DNA from: Sipunculus nudus
Taxonomy: Eukaryota > Annelida > Sipuncula > Golfingiida > Sipunculidae
Length of the DNA stretch: 64,000 nt
Assembly: GCA_026874595.1 (NCBI GenBank)
Contig: CM049307.1
Coordinates: 45,877,678 to 45,941,677 of the forward strand
Direction: 5' to 3'
Made by a program: the position numbers and the translations under genes. The notes beneath the pieces were generated by a model, which had not been told where the DNA came from, searched no databases, and saw only the letters and a list, made by a program, of their open reading frames with translations. Positions 35,489-47,193 of the stretch are shown in pieces. Each line of letters begins with the position of its first letter. Positions within the stretch are counted from its first letter, which is position 1.

Positions 35489-35739
35489 TGAAGTCTTATC
35501 AATGGAATCAATGGATACTGAGTTGTGGTTGAAGGCTGAGACAGTGAGGCTGTTCTTGGCACCATTGCTGCTGTTTTTCTCATTTGGGGAGCCCTGGGGC
35601 GTGGCTGCCGGTGTTGGGCCGGTATGAGTGATAATGGGAGGGTTGAGCGGGCCTTGGTTGCCGTTGGCATCTGGAGGGGATGACAAGTGGTCATCCTTTG
35701 TCACTGACACTGATGGAGGGAGGGTGGGTACTCGGCCAT
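35489..35739 (-). CDS. CACNA1G-like (Cav3): Cav3 exon: II-III linker, Pro/Ser/Asn-rich
   Basis: Two bases plus 83 codons. The sequence is disordered-type: GRVPTLPPSVSVTKDDHLSS, later PPIITHTGPTPAATPQGSP, and NSVSIDSIDKTS at the end. The PPIITHTGPTPA stretch aligns with the short conserved PPLIIHTAATP motif of vertebrate Cav3 II-III linkers, which supports this being a real exon. Acceptor ATTATAG, donor TCA|GTAAGC, exit phase 0. Confidence 0.88.
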
Positions 35740-36212
35740 CTATAATGACAAATATAACCATTGTAAATGCTGATTTAACATGGTATGTTTTCTTGATAAA
35801 ATAAACTTTGTCCTTTCTTTGATAATGTTACCATTCATCAATGATGTGACAAAGTCATCATCATCATAATTACATTATTATCAGCATTAGTTACGTGATT
35901 TATATTACTGACATTATTCTGACAATAATATTATTTTTATATACATGCATAGAGATTATGAACATTTCTCTTAGGATCAAAATCATAACTGATAAAAAGT
36001 TGAAGACTAATAAATAGTTAGAATGATGTCATGAAAAGAACATCATTATTATTACTGAAATCACAATTTGTCTACATACTAAGTATCATTCACTCATAAT
36101 ATCATCATATCATCACATTCACTTACATGACCTACATAATGATTAACATCATAATTACCATTATCATGATTATTTCTCTCATGACCACAGTCAGAATCAA
36201 TTAAGTGCTGAC

Positions 36213-36357
36213 CATCATTACTGCAGCGGGAACATTTACTGCTGTCCATGCGGTTCCCGTTTTTATCCTTGCGGTTTGCCTTCAAACTGTCTGAGGAACT
36301 AATGTCCTCCAGCTCACGCTCTGCTTCTTTCCTTCTTTCTTTCTCTTTCTCTTCTCC
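36213..36357 (-). CDS. CACNA1G-like (Cav3): Cav3 exon: start of II-III cytoplasmic linker
   Basis: 48 codons plus one base. It reads GEEKEKERRKEAERELEDIS, then a serine- and lysine-rich stretch ending KCSRCSND. The first half is a highly charged, probably helical segment directly after IIS6. Acceptor AACCACAG, donor GATG|GTCAGC, exit phase 1, matching the AT that opens the next exon to give aspartate. The frame stays open past this donor to a stronger in-frame donor at 36125-36126 (see findings). Confidence 0.85.
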
Positions 36358-36643
36358 CTGTGGTTATTATACAAATATTGGCCATAATTATGATTCATTT
36401 TTTTTCTAAAGATCAGAGGATGGCCAGCAGGTGGCACTCTATAACAAATTAGGATGATGTCTGCTGTTCTTTCTGCTGCAAAATCTGTGTGATATTATAA
36501 TGTATCCTGCATCTTTATTACGAAAATGGCTTGTGGTTGTCTCTTTCTGCTGGCTGAGGATGAAAGATGATTTATGATAATTAAGGATTTACTAGGCTTA
36601 GAGAGGGTGAGGAGATCATCATTATATCTAGAGAAACTTGGCA

Positions 36644-38550
36644 GAACAAGGGACCTATGGGTCACTGTGCTCAGCTGACGTTAACCTTGAAGGTAAAAAT
36701 CTAAAATAATATCAAATGGAGATAAAGTGTAAGAGGAAGAGGTAATAAAGGCCATGGTTGGTTTATATGATTGGTTTGTATTGATGAGCAAGAAATTATT
36801 GCAAATAATATTTTGTGACCTGACCATGTGTTTCCTAATGTTGAAACTGAAGCATGTGAGCAGTTTGTGAACAAATGATCTGTACAATTACCATGATCAT
36901 TAGTTGGCTTTTCGATTAACTGTTGACATTTCAGTAGTTTACACATTTGTTCAATCAAATCTTTTTTTTGTATAATATAAATTATTAAATATATGTTTTT
37001 TTTATGAAATGTATACAGTTGAAATATAACTAATTAACAACATAAAACATGGCAAACAAAGCCTGATCTCAAATTCTGCTGATGCAGGAAAATAATGAAC
37101 AAATGTTGGTAACAAATCCTCATTTTTTTATCACATCAATTTTTTTTTTAATTTAAGTTTATATTTCTATACATTTTCAATATAACATATATATCTGAAT
37201 ATAAAAGTTGATTCATAATTCTCAATTGCATCATCATAAATCTCAATCTTGTCAGATAACACCACATCATGCATACAAATGTTTATTTATTTTTTACCAC
37301 AAAAATATATCTTTTAAATCTGCAAAACAATAAATATCTAAAAAAAATACTTGATTTAGATTTCACAATTTTTAATTGTGTCTTTATTTATCCATAATGT
37401 GCTTCATATTTTATCATAATTTAAGCATACTGATGGGTTCCATTATGATTGGTAAAATCATTTAAAAGAAAAATGATTTCTTTAAAAATGCTACATTACA
37501 CAACATTGCATCTTCTGGATTACACCTTGAATTACTTTTTCAAGGAAAGTTTTTGCATATCAGAGTGGAAACAGCATTACAATTAAGGAGATACAGTGAA
37601 AACAATAACAACACTGCATAAAACTTGGTGGGTTGGGTTTGCGGGGTGGGGGGGGGGGGTGATTGGGGTGGTGATATGAGAATAACTGTAACCTGTCACA
37701 GCAGGGGATCTCCCCCAGTGACTGTAACAAATCAGAAACCCTGGCATAGCTGACTTCCAGTGACCTGGAGTGGGACCCTGCATCTGTATTCTGTAATCAA
37801 AGCAAATGACTACAATAGAGCCTAAAGAAAAAAATCAATAACTAGCTTAATTTTCAAGCTTTTACTTCCAAATTTCAGATTTAAACAAATTAAATATTTA
37901 TGTTTACATGCTGTGAAAATTAAATCAATGGTATTTACAGGAAAAAAAGTGCCATGGTCAAAGTTGGGCAAAATTTAAGGTACTGATTTTATTTTTATGC
38001 TAATTACTTAAAAAATTTACAAAATTCAGATCTAATTTTGGGTTAACAATTGAATCTTAATTAAACATAGTTATATACTTGGGAAAATAGACTCTAGTTT
38101 CAAAATTTTTCATGTTAAGTGAGAAAATATTTTTCCTGATTTTTTACAAAGTCCATTATGTTTGGGCCCATAACTTAAAGAATTTACACTTAACAGACTT
38201 AATTTCTGGCATGTACATAGGAACTATATAGAAGAATATTTATGGTTAATATGAGGAAAAACAGATGAGTGGTTTTGATATTGGGCAGTCCTGAAGTGTG
38301 AAAATAGGATTTTAATAAAAAATTGAGGTTTTTCCTTAATTTCTCAAAGGAACGAAGTCCCAAAGACCCAGTTTTCGGCTTGGTAGGAGATCTTGGGGAC
38401 ATCTAACATTATGCTGAATTTCGGATTCCTAGGTCTTACGGTTTCAAAACGTGCCACATCTACGGACGGACGGACGGACAGACGGACGGACGACAGACAA
38501 TGGACCACGACTAAAGCTAAAATGTTTTGTAGTCAGCTGAGCTAAAAATG
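36644..38550 (+). repeat. Dispersed repeat, copy 1
   Basis: Begins AGAACAAGGGACCTATGGGT(CAC) and ends GTCAGCTGAGCTAAAAAT. The last ~730 bp (from about 37820) closely match 62530-63260, including GTTTTCGGCTTGGTAGGAGA, a CGTGCCACATCTACGGACGG block and a GGACCACGAC tail. Similar ends occur in molluscan repeats (from memory). No coding capacity is seen. Confidence 0.65.
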
Positions 38551-41500
38551 GTTCAAACTGAGTTAGCTTTATGGATATAGTCAAGGAATATACTGTCACA
38601 AACAGGACTTTGGATTTGTCCATAATGGAAAGGTACCCTGATTAGATCAGAGGTTTTTAACTTTTGTGAAAGGAGAGATATCACTGAAATTGGTATGGTC
38701 TAACTAAACAAGGATGAAGGTTATCATGTAGTAATTACTGCTGTGTTTTTACCTTCAAAAAGAAGACTGTTTTCTCCTGTGCCTGACTGTTTGTCTGGAA
38801 GCAGGATAATGCAAAAAACTACCAAACTGATTTCCTTTAAACCTTACGGAGGGGTGGAACATGGGCCATGGAAGATCCCACTATAATAAAGGGGTGGATC
38901 TGGTTGGATTTTTTGCCTAGGCAGAGGTCTGTGCTCTGTGAGAACCATTCTAGTTCAGTAGATATCCATTAGTACCATTTTATAAGAGGTCTCTAAGATT
39001 TCCTTGGAATATTTGTGCTGGATCTTATCACTCTGAAAACTCAATAGACTTTCCCCGACTTTGAAGTTTAAATTGTTATCCACTGAGTGCCATATTTCTT
39101 GAACCTCTGAAGCAATTTGAGTGTTTTCCCAGCTAACTTCTATTTGGTTTAAATGTGGGCTTAAATAGAACTTGTTAAAAATGTTCATTTAAAAATTAAA
39201 TAAAAAAGATCAGCAGAACATATTCCTGGTTTCTGTGACATTTTCCTAAACTTATATTCATACTACTAAAAGAAACCATATAAAACTTATTCTTTAGAAA
39301 ACATATCTGTTGGCCCAATGTTATAAAACTAAAAGTCTCAGGACAGTTTCTTGACAGTAAAAAAGTAGCTTCAAGAAGATGGGTTGTTTATTTAACTACT
39401 TTCTGAGTTTTTTTTAACTACAAGCTACACCTTTCATATTTCTTCGATGGCAAGAAATAATGTACCCAACAGCCAACTACACACTGCTGTATAAATGCAC
39501 AGAAATTATTTATGATTAAATCATAAAAATCATCACATGTATTTCTTTAATTTTAAAACTGCCACAAATTGTTCAAATCAAAGAGGGGTTTCTCAGATAT
39601 TGATAGTGACATTACAACTGCTGATATCCTAGCATATTTCTTTAATTCGAATGTATTTTAAAAATTTGAATGTATTTAAAAGTTTTACAAAATAACACCT
39701 CTCATATATGTGTAAAATACCCACCATGGTAAAAGTAATTTATTACAGACATTTAGAAACATATGTAAGAGTCTATAATGGACAGCGCATTTTGAATCAA
39801 TGGATAGTTACTGAGACTGTATTCTCTTTCCATGGCACATACTGTTTAGACTTAATTAATGATCCATGGTCTGCAAAGAACACTGGATTATAGATTAATG
39901 GCCCATAACTGGCAGTAGATTCTGTACACAAATCTGATTGCATGTGTCTATATTTCTGCATGCCCCAAACTTCTAAAGTTATCATCTATTTGAATATTGT
40001 ATCAGTAATTGGACCTTACGGTAACCTCGCTGGCAATTTATAGACCCCTAAATCTAAAATCAACAATAAAGCCATTTCAAATGCATATTAGACTCATAAA
40101 GTACATATCATTTTAAACCTGGTACAGAGCTCTTTCTAATGGTACATGTATTTACAAAATTTACATTAATTTTCATAAAAAATTATAACATTTAAAAAGA
40201 TTTTAACAACCAGTAACTGCCAACCAATTTTTAATTGTCTAATATCAAACTAAATGACAATATCTCAAAACAATTTTTTGGTTTTTATTTTACCATGTTT
40301 AATTATTGCCAAACATTTTATAAAAATTTCATATGAATATGAACATGAATTTTGTAAACACATATACCATTAGAAGATGCTCTGTACCACTTTTAAAATG
40401 ATATATACTTCTAATATGCATTTAAAACAGTTTTTTCATTGATTTTAAATTTAGGGAGTTTTGGCAGGGATGTTCCCTTTATCAAACTTGGTGTATTTTT
40501 TATACACGAGTCTTTGTTATGCGATTTCTGACACCCTGACAGGCTATGTCATTAAGCAGACAGTTATGACAGCACATTCTTCATGTAGGGGATTATCCAC
40601 GATGGAGCTGTATGAAAAGTATATTCTATAAAACACTCTTGACTGTGGGTCCTGCATGTGAGCATCTTTTTTCCCCACCCCGACCCCACAGTATTTAAAA
40701 TTCCCTTTTGTGCTCCTGGAAATAATAAGAATAAACTCTTTGGATTTCCTCCCTGTGTCAGAACCACAAATGTATAGAAATGCACCCGTGGTCTGTTGGT
40801 ATGTTTCTGTACATGTGTGTGTGTAGAAAGACTATCTTTGGATTTTTACCTGCACCAGACCCTCTGGATTTTTAATTACATTCTAACTAAATATTTTGAA
40901 AGATTCTGTAGCCTGTTGATTTACTGTTGCTGATATATTTGCCAGGTTAATTTGTTGTGATTTTCATTTTTCATCGTTTCATGAGGGCTTATATTCACCT
41001 TATTATCATCCAGTCATCTAATACCTAAACCTACACATATTATATCCAAGATGACATTATTTAATATGCCTGCTAAATCTTTACAGTTTGAGCAGGACTC
41101 ACAAGAACAATAGTAATTCTTATCCCCTTAGGTACATAATTTGAAAGATCTTATGTTATTCATAACATCAGTCTTTGATTTACTGGTAACATAACATATA
41201 TGTTATTATTTATAATATCAAATTTTGCCTTTCAACTTTTACATGTACAGGTGTGGTTGACTGATAACATACATACAGTGGTGCCAATATAGGAGGGGAT
41301 TGGGGAGGGCAAGGGGGGATGGTCAATGTAATCACACCCCCTATTAAGAGAATAATATTTATATAATGCAAATGAAATATATTAATAATTAGAATTATAG
41401 GCTTTGGTTCCATTTATACTCTGTTATATATTTGAAATGTGTCATACAGACGCTAATATATTTGAAATGTGTCAAACAGAGAGCAAAAATGTATATTGTG

Positions 41501-43167
41501 TGTGTGTCTGTCATCCTCCCTACCCTTGAAGATAAATTGACGCCACTGTATACATAAAATGTCAGTAGGGCCAGATTATAAATTACCATTCACTTGTGTA
41601 TTGAGGCATTCTTACTTTTGTGATAATTTTCATTTTTTTAATACTGCAAATTTGAAAAACCCACGAACAACAAGCCCATCACAGTATATGACTTGTGAGG
41701 TACAGCTCTGTGGGAATGTACCCTAACTGTACCCATGAAATCCAAACCCACTACAATCAATCATTATTTTTTAACAGACTTTTGAACAAAGGTGAGAAGA
41801 TGTATCAAGTAACTTTAGTAATCTGACACATAGTGAGAAATGATGGAAAGAGTCCTAGGTGGAAAAACTGTCCTAGAAGCTGCCAATGTAAGATGTAACA
41901 ATGCAATAAAATTCCTTAGAAAAATCAATAAAAATATCCCAAAAACAAGAATAAGATATTTTTAACTGTTGATCTATAATCTTGCATGATGACAAAAAGT
42001 CATGATTATTAAGCTATATTGCTCTGAAAACCCTTCATTAACATGTTTACAGTAATGGCTGAAAGCTATGAAGCATGAAAAGGCTTGCTTTCATACTGTC
42101 ATTAGAGGATTCATGTGATTTATGTTAATAAGATGACATTTTCTCGCCTATGGTGGCTGAGGCCAGCACTCTGATAAATAATAAAATAATTTCATTTTCT
42201 AATAGCTGTTTCCTGTGAGCTTTTCCCCCCTAGTAAATTAAGTGGAGAGTGCTTCAGTGGAATGAATGTCAATTTAGTGTTTGGAAGAAAGCGCACATTG
42301 TCCATGAGATTCACTGTGATACTTGGGTAACAGACAGTTAATGACGCTGAACTTTCAGATAAATAACATTTACATGGATGAGCTGATCAAAACAGTAATA
42401 ATTTCACAAACTGACAGGTCTGATAATTGACAAAGCAATAACTGATGCAACCAATTGAAGGCAAATGCAATAATGAATATGTATTAATTCTTTTCAAATG
42501 AACTGGTTACCATGGTTACCACTTAAGGGACTTCAAAGACACTGTCAAGGTCAAAGTGAATAAAAGTTTTAGACTTGAATGTTAACCCAAGTCTCCCCCA
42601 CTTTAACCAACGACAGGCAGACACTGATAAAAAAAATTTTAAGTGACCATCTGCAAATACCAATCATGAAATATTTAAGCCAGTCAGCTTGACGCTAATG
42701 ATCGGATGCCATAACATGTGGGATGACTCTGCTCTGGCTGCTGTTGTATTCTGTTAAAAAGATTCACTCAGCAGTAAATTGTGGCTGGTCTTATCCCACC
42801 CACTCCTGTTTTAGACACCTTCTAACAAATAATTGCCAAGATTTTAAAACTTTTAATCACAGTATCAAATTATGCTTAATTCAACAGTATCCTAGGGATG
42901 CAGCCAAATAACAGGCTGAAAGCTCAACTCTGATCACCCAAACAGGATAAAGATGATTTTAATAATACTGTAGATACATGAGTAGCTGGATATACTAGAT
43001 GTGTAATCTGAGGGGTAATCCTTATAAAACTTTACTGTGGCCCTGTATATCAATCCAATTCACAGGTCAGCTGTTGAACAAAACCACCTCCAATTAGTTA
43101 CAATAACTGTGGCTCTTGGCTCAGACAAAAATGGCTGTATGTCACAATGATATAGAATACTTTTTAG

Positions 43168-43480
43168 TGGTGTGCCAATTAATTGATTAAATCAATGATT
43201 GGTCATATAATCGACTGCATTTGCACATGAAAATTCTAATCCTTTAGAAAAATACAAACACAAAGTAATAAACAGCATCAAAACAGAACCTTGCGCTGCA
43301 AATAATAGTCAACTGCAGGTCAACCTTGGATTCTGGTTGATTGATAGTTTAATTGTGATTATCAATGTACATGACACACTATTTACTGGGGTCAATATTT
43401 TTTTAGGTACTGTTGTACAGCAGATTTCAAGGTAATATAGAAAGTACATAAAATAATCCATTAATAATCGATCACTGGTT
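43168..43480. mobile_element. Possible hAT element fragment
   Basis: TAGTGGTGTGCCAATTAATT at the start and a related (T)AATAATCGATCACTGGTTAT near the end resemble hAT terminal regions of the CAGTGGTG...AATCGATTAATCG type. The boundaries and target duplication are not clear. Confidence 0.35.
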
Positions 43481-44244
43481 ATGATTTTTTTACCAATTCT
43501 TACAACTAATCCTCTGAATGAAAAACTTATGATGGTGATCCAGTTTACCTCCAAAATTTAATGGATTGTTCCTTGTGTATTACCCTAAACCCTCCACAAA
43601 ATTTCATTAAAATCTATTAAAGAAGTTTTGCATTAATTTGGTAACAAACAAATCCACTAATGTGACCAAGGGAAAAATTCCTCCTGGTAGAGGTTTAATA
43701 AATATTTTGATGCAGAAAATGTATCTTTTATTAATTTCTTGGTCCATGAAACATGAAATGACCAAACAGTACGGTTACACTTTCCATGCATATACTAGAG
43801 TTTTGTTACACATTCTTTGAATTATGAAAATTCAAAGACTTGAAATTACAAGATTGCATGGATAAACTTCCCATAATGGGCCTTAATCATACAAGGAAAA
43901 TATGTAAACTGTTTTTGTAACTCGTACATTGAATCAGGACCAAAAAAACTGATGTATTATACTATTTTCTGAATATCATGACTTATCTGAAGAGAGAGTG
44001 ATCCTGCTATTAATCTGTTAAAACAAACATTCAAACACTGGTGAATAACACAACCTCTTTGAAGATAATAAAAAAATATTCAAAACATTTTTTATATAAA
44101 AATTGCAGATTTCATTTCTGCTGCTTCTGATACATCCAAACATTGGTGAATAACATAACCTCCTTACATAACAATATTACAAATATTTTTGATTTGGGTA
44201 AAAATGTGGCAGGGAAGTGATTTATTTTTTTTTTTGGCACTAAC

Positions 44245-44400
44245 CTCTGATGAAAATCCTTCCACTAAGATGGCTACCAACAAGTTAAACAAAACGTAGT
44301 TGCCGAAGGTCATGAGCGTGATGAAGTAGAGAGAGGCCCATGCAGATGTCCTTGACATTCCATTGTAAAGGACCTCGTTCCAATCTTCTTGTGTAAGAAT
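44245..44400 (-). CDS. CACNA1G-like (Cav3): Cav3 exon: domain II selectivity filter and S6
   Basis: 52 codons, phase 0 at both ends. It starts with [20 protein letters not shown], where the E of QEDW is the domain II pore-locus glutamate. It continues with S6, [18 protein letters not shown], and ends SSE. Acceptor CCACACAG, donor GAG|GTTAGT. Its phase-0 entry forces each upstream turret exon to end on a full codon. Joining it directly to the S4-S5 exon would shift the frame and reach TGA within this exon. Confidence 0.96.
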
Positions 44401-46077
44401 CTGTGTGGAATACCCAGCATTCATGCAAACGATACATTCAAAAGTCATCAAGTACATTTCAGCAGCTTTCTCTGGTGTTTTTCTGTACTCAAGCCTTCAG
44501 TACAGAGAGAGTGATGCACCAAAGTTTCTTAAATCACATTTTTACCTTAATCACTGTTTAGCACATAGAAACTGTAATATTTACATTTTATGTGAGTGTG
44601 CTGAGACCGATATGTTTAAAAAAATAATCATACCATCATGTTTGAACAAGGGATCATTATTACAGAATTTATAGAAAGAAATTATATATCATTAAAACTA
44701 TCATCATTACCTTATAATCATGCAAAACAACATTAAAAATACCATGTACAATAGTATCTTTAAAATCTGTTTACTTGTATGATTTTACAAAGTAAAATGT
44801 GTAAAATTCTTGCAATCAACAAATTGAAATTAACAATAAAAAAACTAACAAATATCAAAACCAAAGTTTAAGTAGAAAAAAACTGCAATTTTCTTGCTAC
44901 CAATAAACAGCTGGCCTACTAAATTTTACTTGAGAGATTGTATTTAAACTAAATGCCACACTACATTCAGTGTCTACTACCATGAAGCATATATGTGGAG
45001 CAGGTAAGTGCTGCCATCTAGCTGCTAGTGAGTACATTTATTCAAGTGCAACAAAGGGATATTCTCAAAACTATAAGGGCTCCTGATAAAACATGTACCC
45101 AATAACCTTTGAAAACATAATATTTTCCAAACAAAAGATAGCTTGCTGATTCAAACCAGTTACAATTCTGTAAAGATGCCTTTGGCCCACCATACAGTAT
45201 TCAGCTAACTGTCATTTCCAAAATAGAACAAATTATTATAGTTGTCTGCACAGTTCGTATGTAAAATGAGACTTAACAGTGAAAAGAAAGTTCTTGGCAT
45301 ACATGGTGAAAAATGATGAATTTTAAACATGAGAAATTATTCTAATATTTAATTTAACTGGCCTCAATATTTTTCTTTGGACTGTGGCATCAACCGAGAG
45401 AACCAGAGCCATCTTTTTTAAAATTTGCTGATGGTATCCATCTGGCAGAGATTCACTGTTAACAGTAGTGAAAAGTCTTATCCTAATGGTCCATCATATG
45501 TCAGCTGGTATGGGTGATTGCTGTAGCTGAGCAGAGAGAAAAATCAGCTCAGCTGAACACTGCACAAAACACTACCAGTTTATACAAGTATCAATGGCGG
45601 CAAGTTTTTCTTGAGAATTTGTGTGTAACTACATAAATACTGATCTATAAACTATGGTTTGGTTACCATTTACACAGGTTAAGAAGAAAGATATAGTTAT
45701 GTAACTGAAAACCCTGATATCTAACCTGGAAAAACTTACATTCTGGCATTAAATTAGGTGTAATGGATTTTAATTCAAATGGTATATTCATTGTTACACA
45801 AGTACTAACATACAACCTTGCATACATTCTATTTTTTTCAGATACACAATAAGGCATTACTGACATTAAGAATGATACAAGTTTCATTGGTAGAACTTGA
45901 ACAATTATATAATCAATATAAGAACTACATGATTTTGTCAAATTATTTGTAATTGCTGCAGCTACAACCTATACATGAACTAAATCATTAGATTAGGCTG
46001 GGCTATAGTTATTACTGATACTGAAAGCATAAATTCCCTTAATGTCACAAAATCACAAATTCTGTCATATTAAGCAA

Positions 46078-46310
46078 TCACACACACACACACACAAACA
46101 CACACAGACACCTGGTATTGTCATCTATCTCATTCTCTCTACATGAGCAGATACAAGCAGATATGTAATCATAAATATATTAGAATAAAACATCACACAC
46201 ACACATACAAACACACACAGACACCTGGTATTGTCATCTATCTCGTTCTCTCTACATGAGTAGATACAAGCAGATATGTAATCATAAATATATTAGAATA
46301 AAACATCAAG
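46078..46310. repeat. Tandem duplication of 112 bp containing a CA microsatellite
   Basis: A CA-rich run followed by CAGACACCTGGTATTGTCAT and an AT-rich tail occurs twice with a 112-bp period and only a few differences. Located in the intron 44401-47039. Confidence 0.85.
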
Positions 46311-47039
46311 CAATATCATTAATTATTTCAGTTAAATACAAGAAATAACTAGTTTACCATTTTAACTCTTATCTTTAATATCCTACAATGTCACTTCAAA
46401 TAAAATACTTCATATTTATGTTATAGTCCTCTGTGTAGAAATATCCCCCCTCTGTTTCTCTCACTCTCTCTCTCCCTCTCTGAGGTTTCATATCTGAAAA
46501 ATTCCTTTAAAATTGTAGGCCATAACAGTATCACCATTCTGTACCTTTCTAAACTTATTTCTTTCTCTTCTGGGCACATATATGCAAACACACACAACAC
46601 ACTTCAACAAGTATTTACTATACATTAATACTTTATTAAATTTTTCTAACCATTTCTTGATTTTAAAAATAGCCAGATTTCAGAAACCTATGCCTTCAAT
46701 GATAAATCTACATTTATTGTTTTCTATAATTTTGCAACAATGCAAAGCCAAAGCAAAGGAATAAGGAACTAAATATGGTAGCTTTTGTAATTATATAACA
46801 GACAGCTGTTCAAATGATGAACCTTTTCCTGATGAGAGGTTAAGAAGGTAAACAACTGAACCAAATCAAATATGAAAAGTCAAATGCTTTTTTAAAATCA
46901 CTTAAGAATTGAACTTGACAGTAAAGCATGTGACCTGAAACAAAATTATTCATGGCATAAAATTATTGATAAAATAAAAATAGATAAAAAAGTATAAATA
47001 GTATAAAACCACAGCTTGTGTCAGCTGGTACTACGTTAC

Positions 47040-47193
47040 CTGGAAGACTGTGATTAAGGACCACAAAAGACTGTCAAAGTTTTTGCGGTCACATTTGCAT
47101 GCAATGGAAGCATTCCTCTGGTGTGCACAGCTACACGCAGAGCCATCAGGTGTGGCACAAAACTTTCCACCAAACAGGGTCATACCCAGGATG
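47040..47193 (-). CDS. CACNA1G-like (Cav3): Cav3 alternative exon, turret version 3 (last): domain II end of S5, long cysteine-rich turret and P-helix, 51 codons
   Basis: 154 nt between a TTTTCCCGTAG acceptor and a CAG|GTAACG donor. It reads [20 protein letters not shown], a middle with [14 protein letters not shown], then [17 protein letters not shown]. It departs from versions 1 and 2 in two ways. The otherwise conserved first turret cysteine (GCKF) is glycine here (GGKF), and there is an N-glycosylation sequon, NAS, in the extracellular loop. Five cysteines remain. The P-helix start [10 protein letters not shown] resembles vertebrates most closely. It has the same phases as the other two versions. 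Confidence 0.93.

Larger units (their letters stand above)
36358..44244. other. 7.9-kb intron between IIS6 and II-III linker exons
   Basis: Holds a dispersed repeat copy (36644-38550) and a possible hAT fragment (43168-43480). The rest is AT-rich with no recognised gene. A G-run at 37649-37660 and a GACGGACGG tract at 38464-38498 belong to the repeat. Confidence 0.6.

Noticed and set aside
37693..37790. Minus-strand open 98-nt segment with acceptor GATTACAG and donor CAG|GTTACA in the II-III linker region
   Set aside because: It leaves the frame in the wrong phase for the next exon and lies within a dispersed repeat copy (36644-38550).
40854..40886. 33-nt minus-strand segment encoding NVIKNPEGLVQ with a CAG|GTAAAA donor between IIS6 and the linker
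   Set aside because: The acceptor is weak, there is no composition signal, and such short matches are expected by chance in a 7.9-kb intron.
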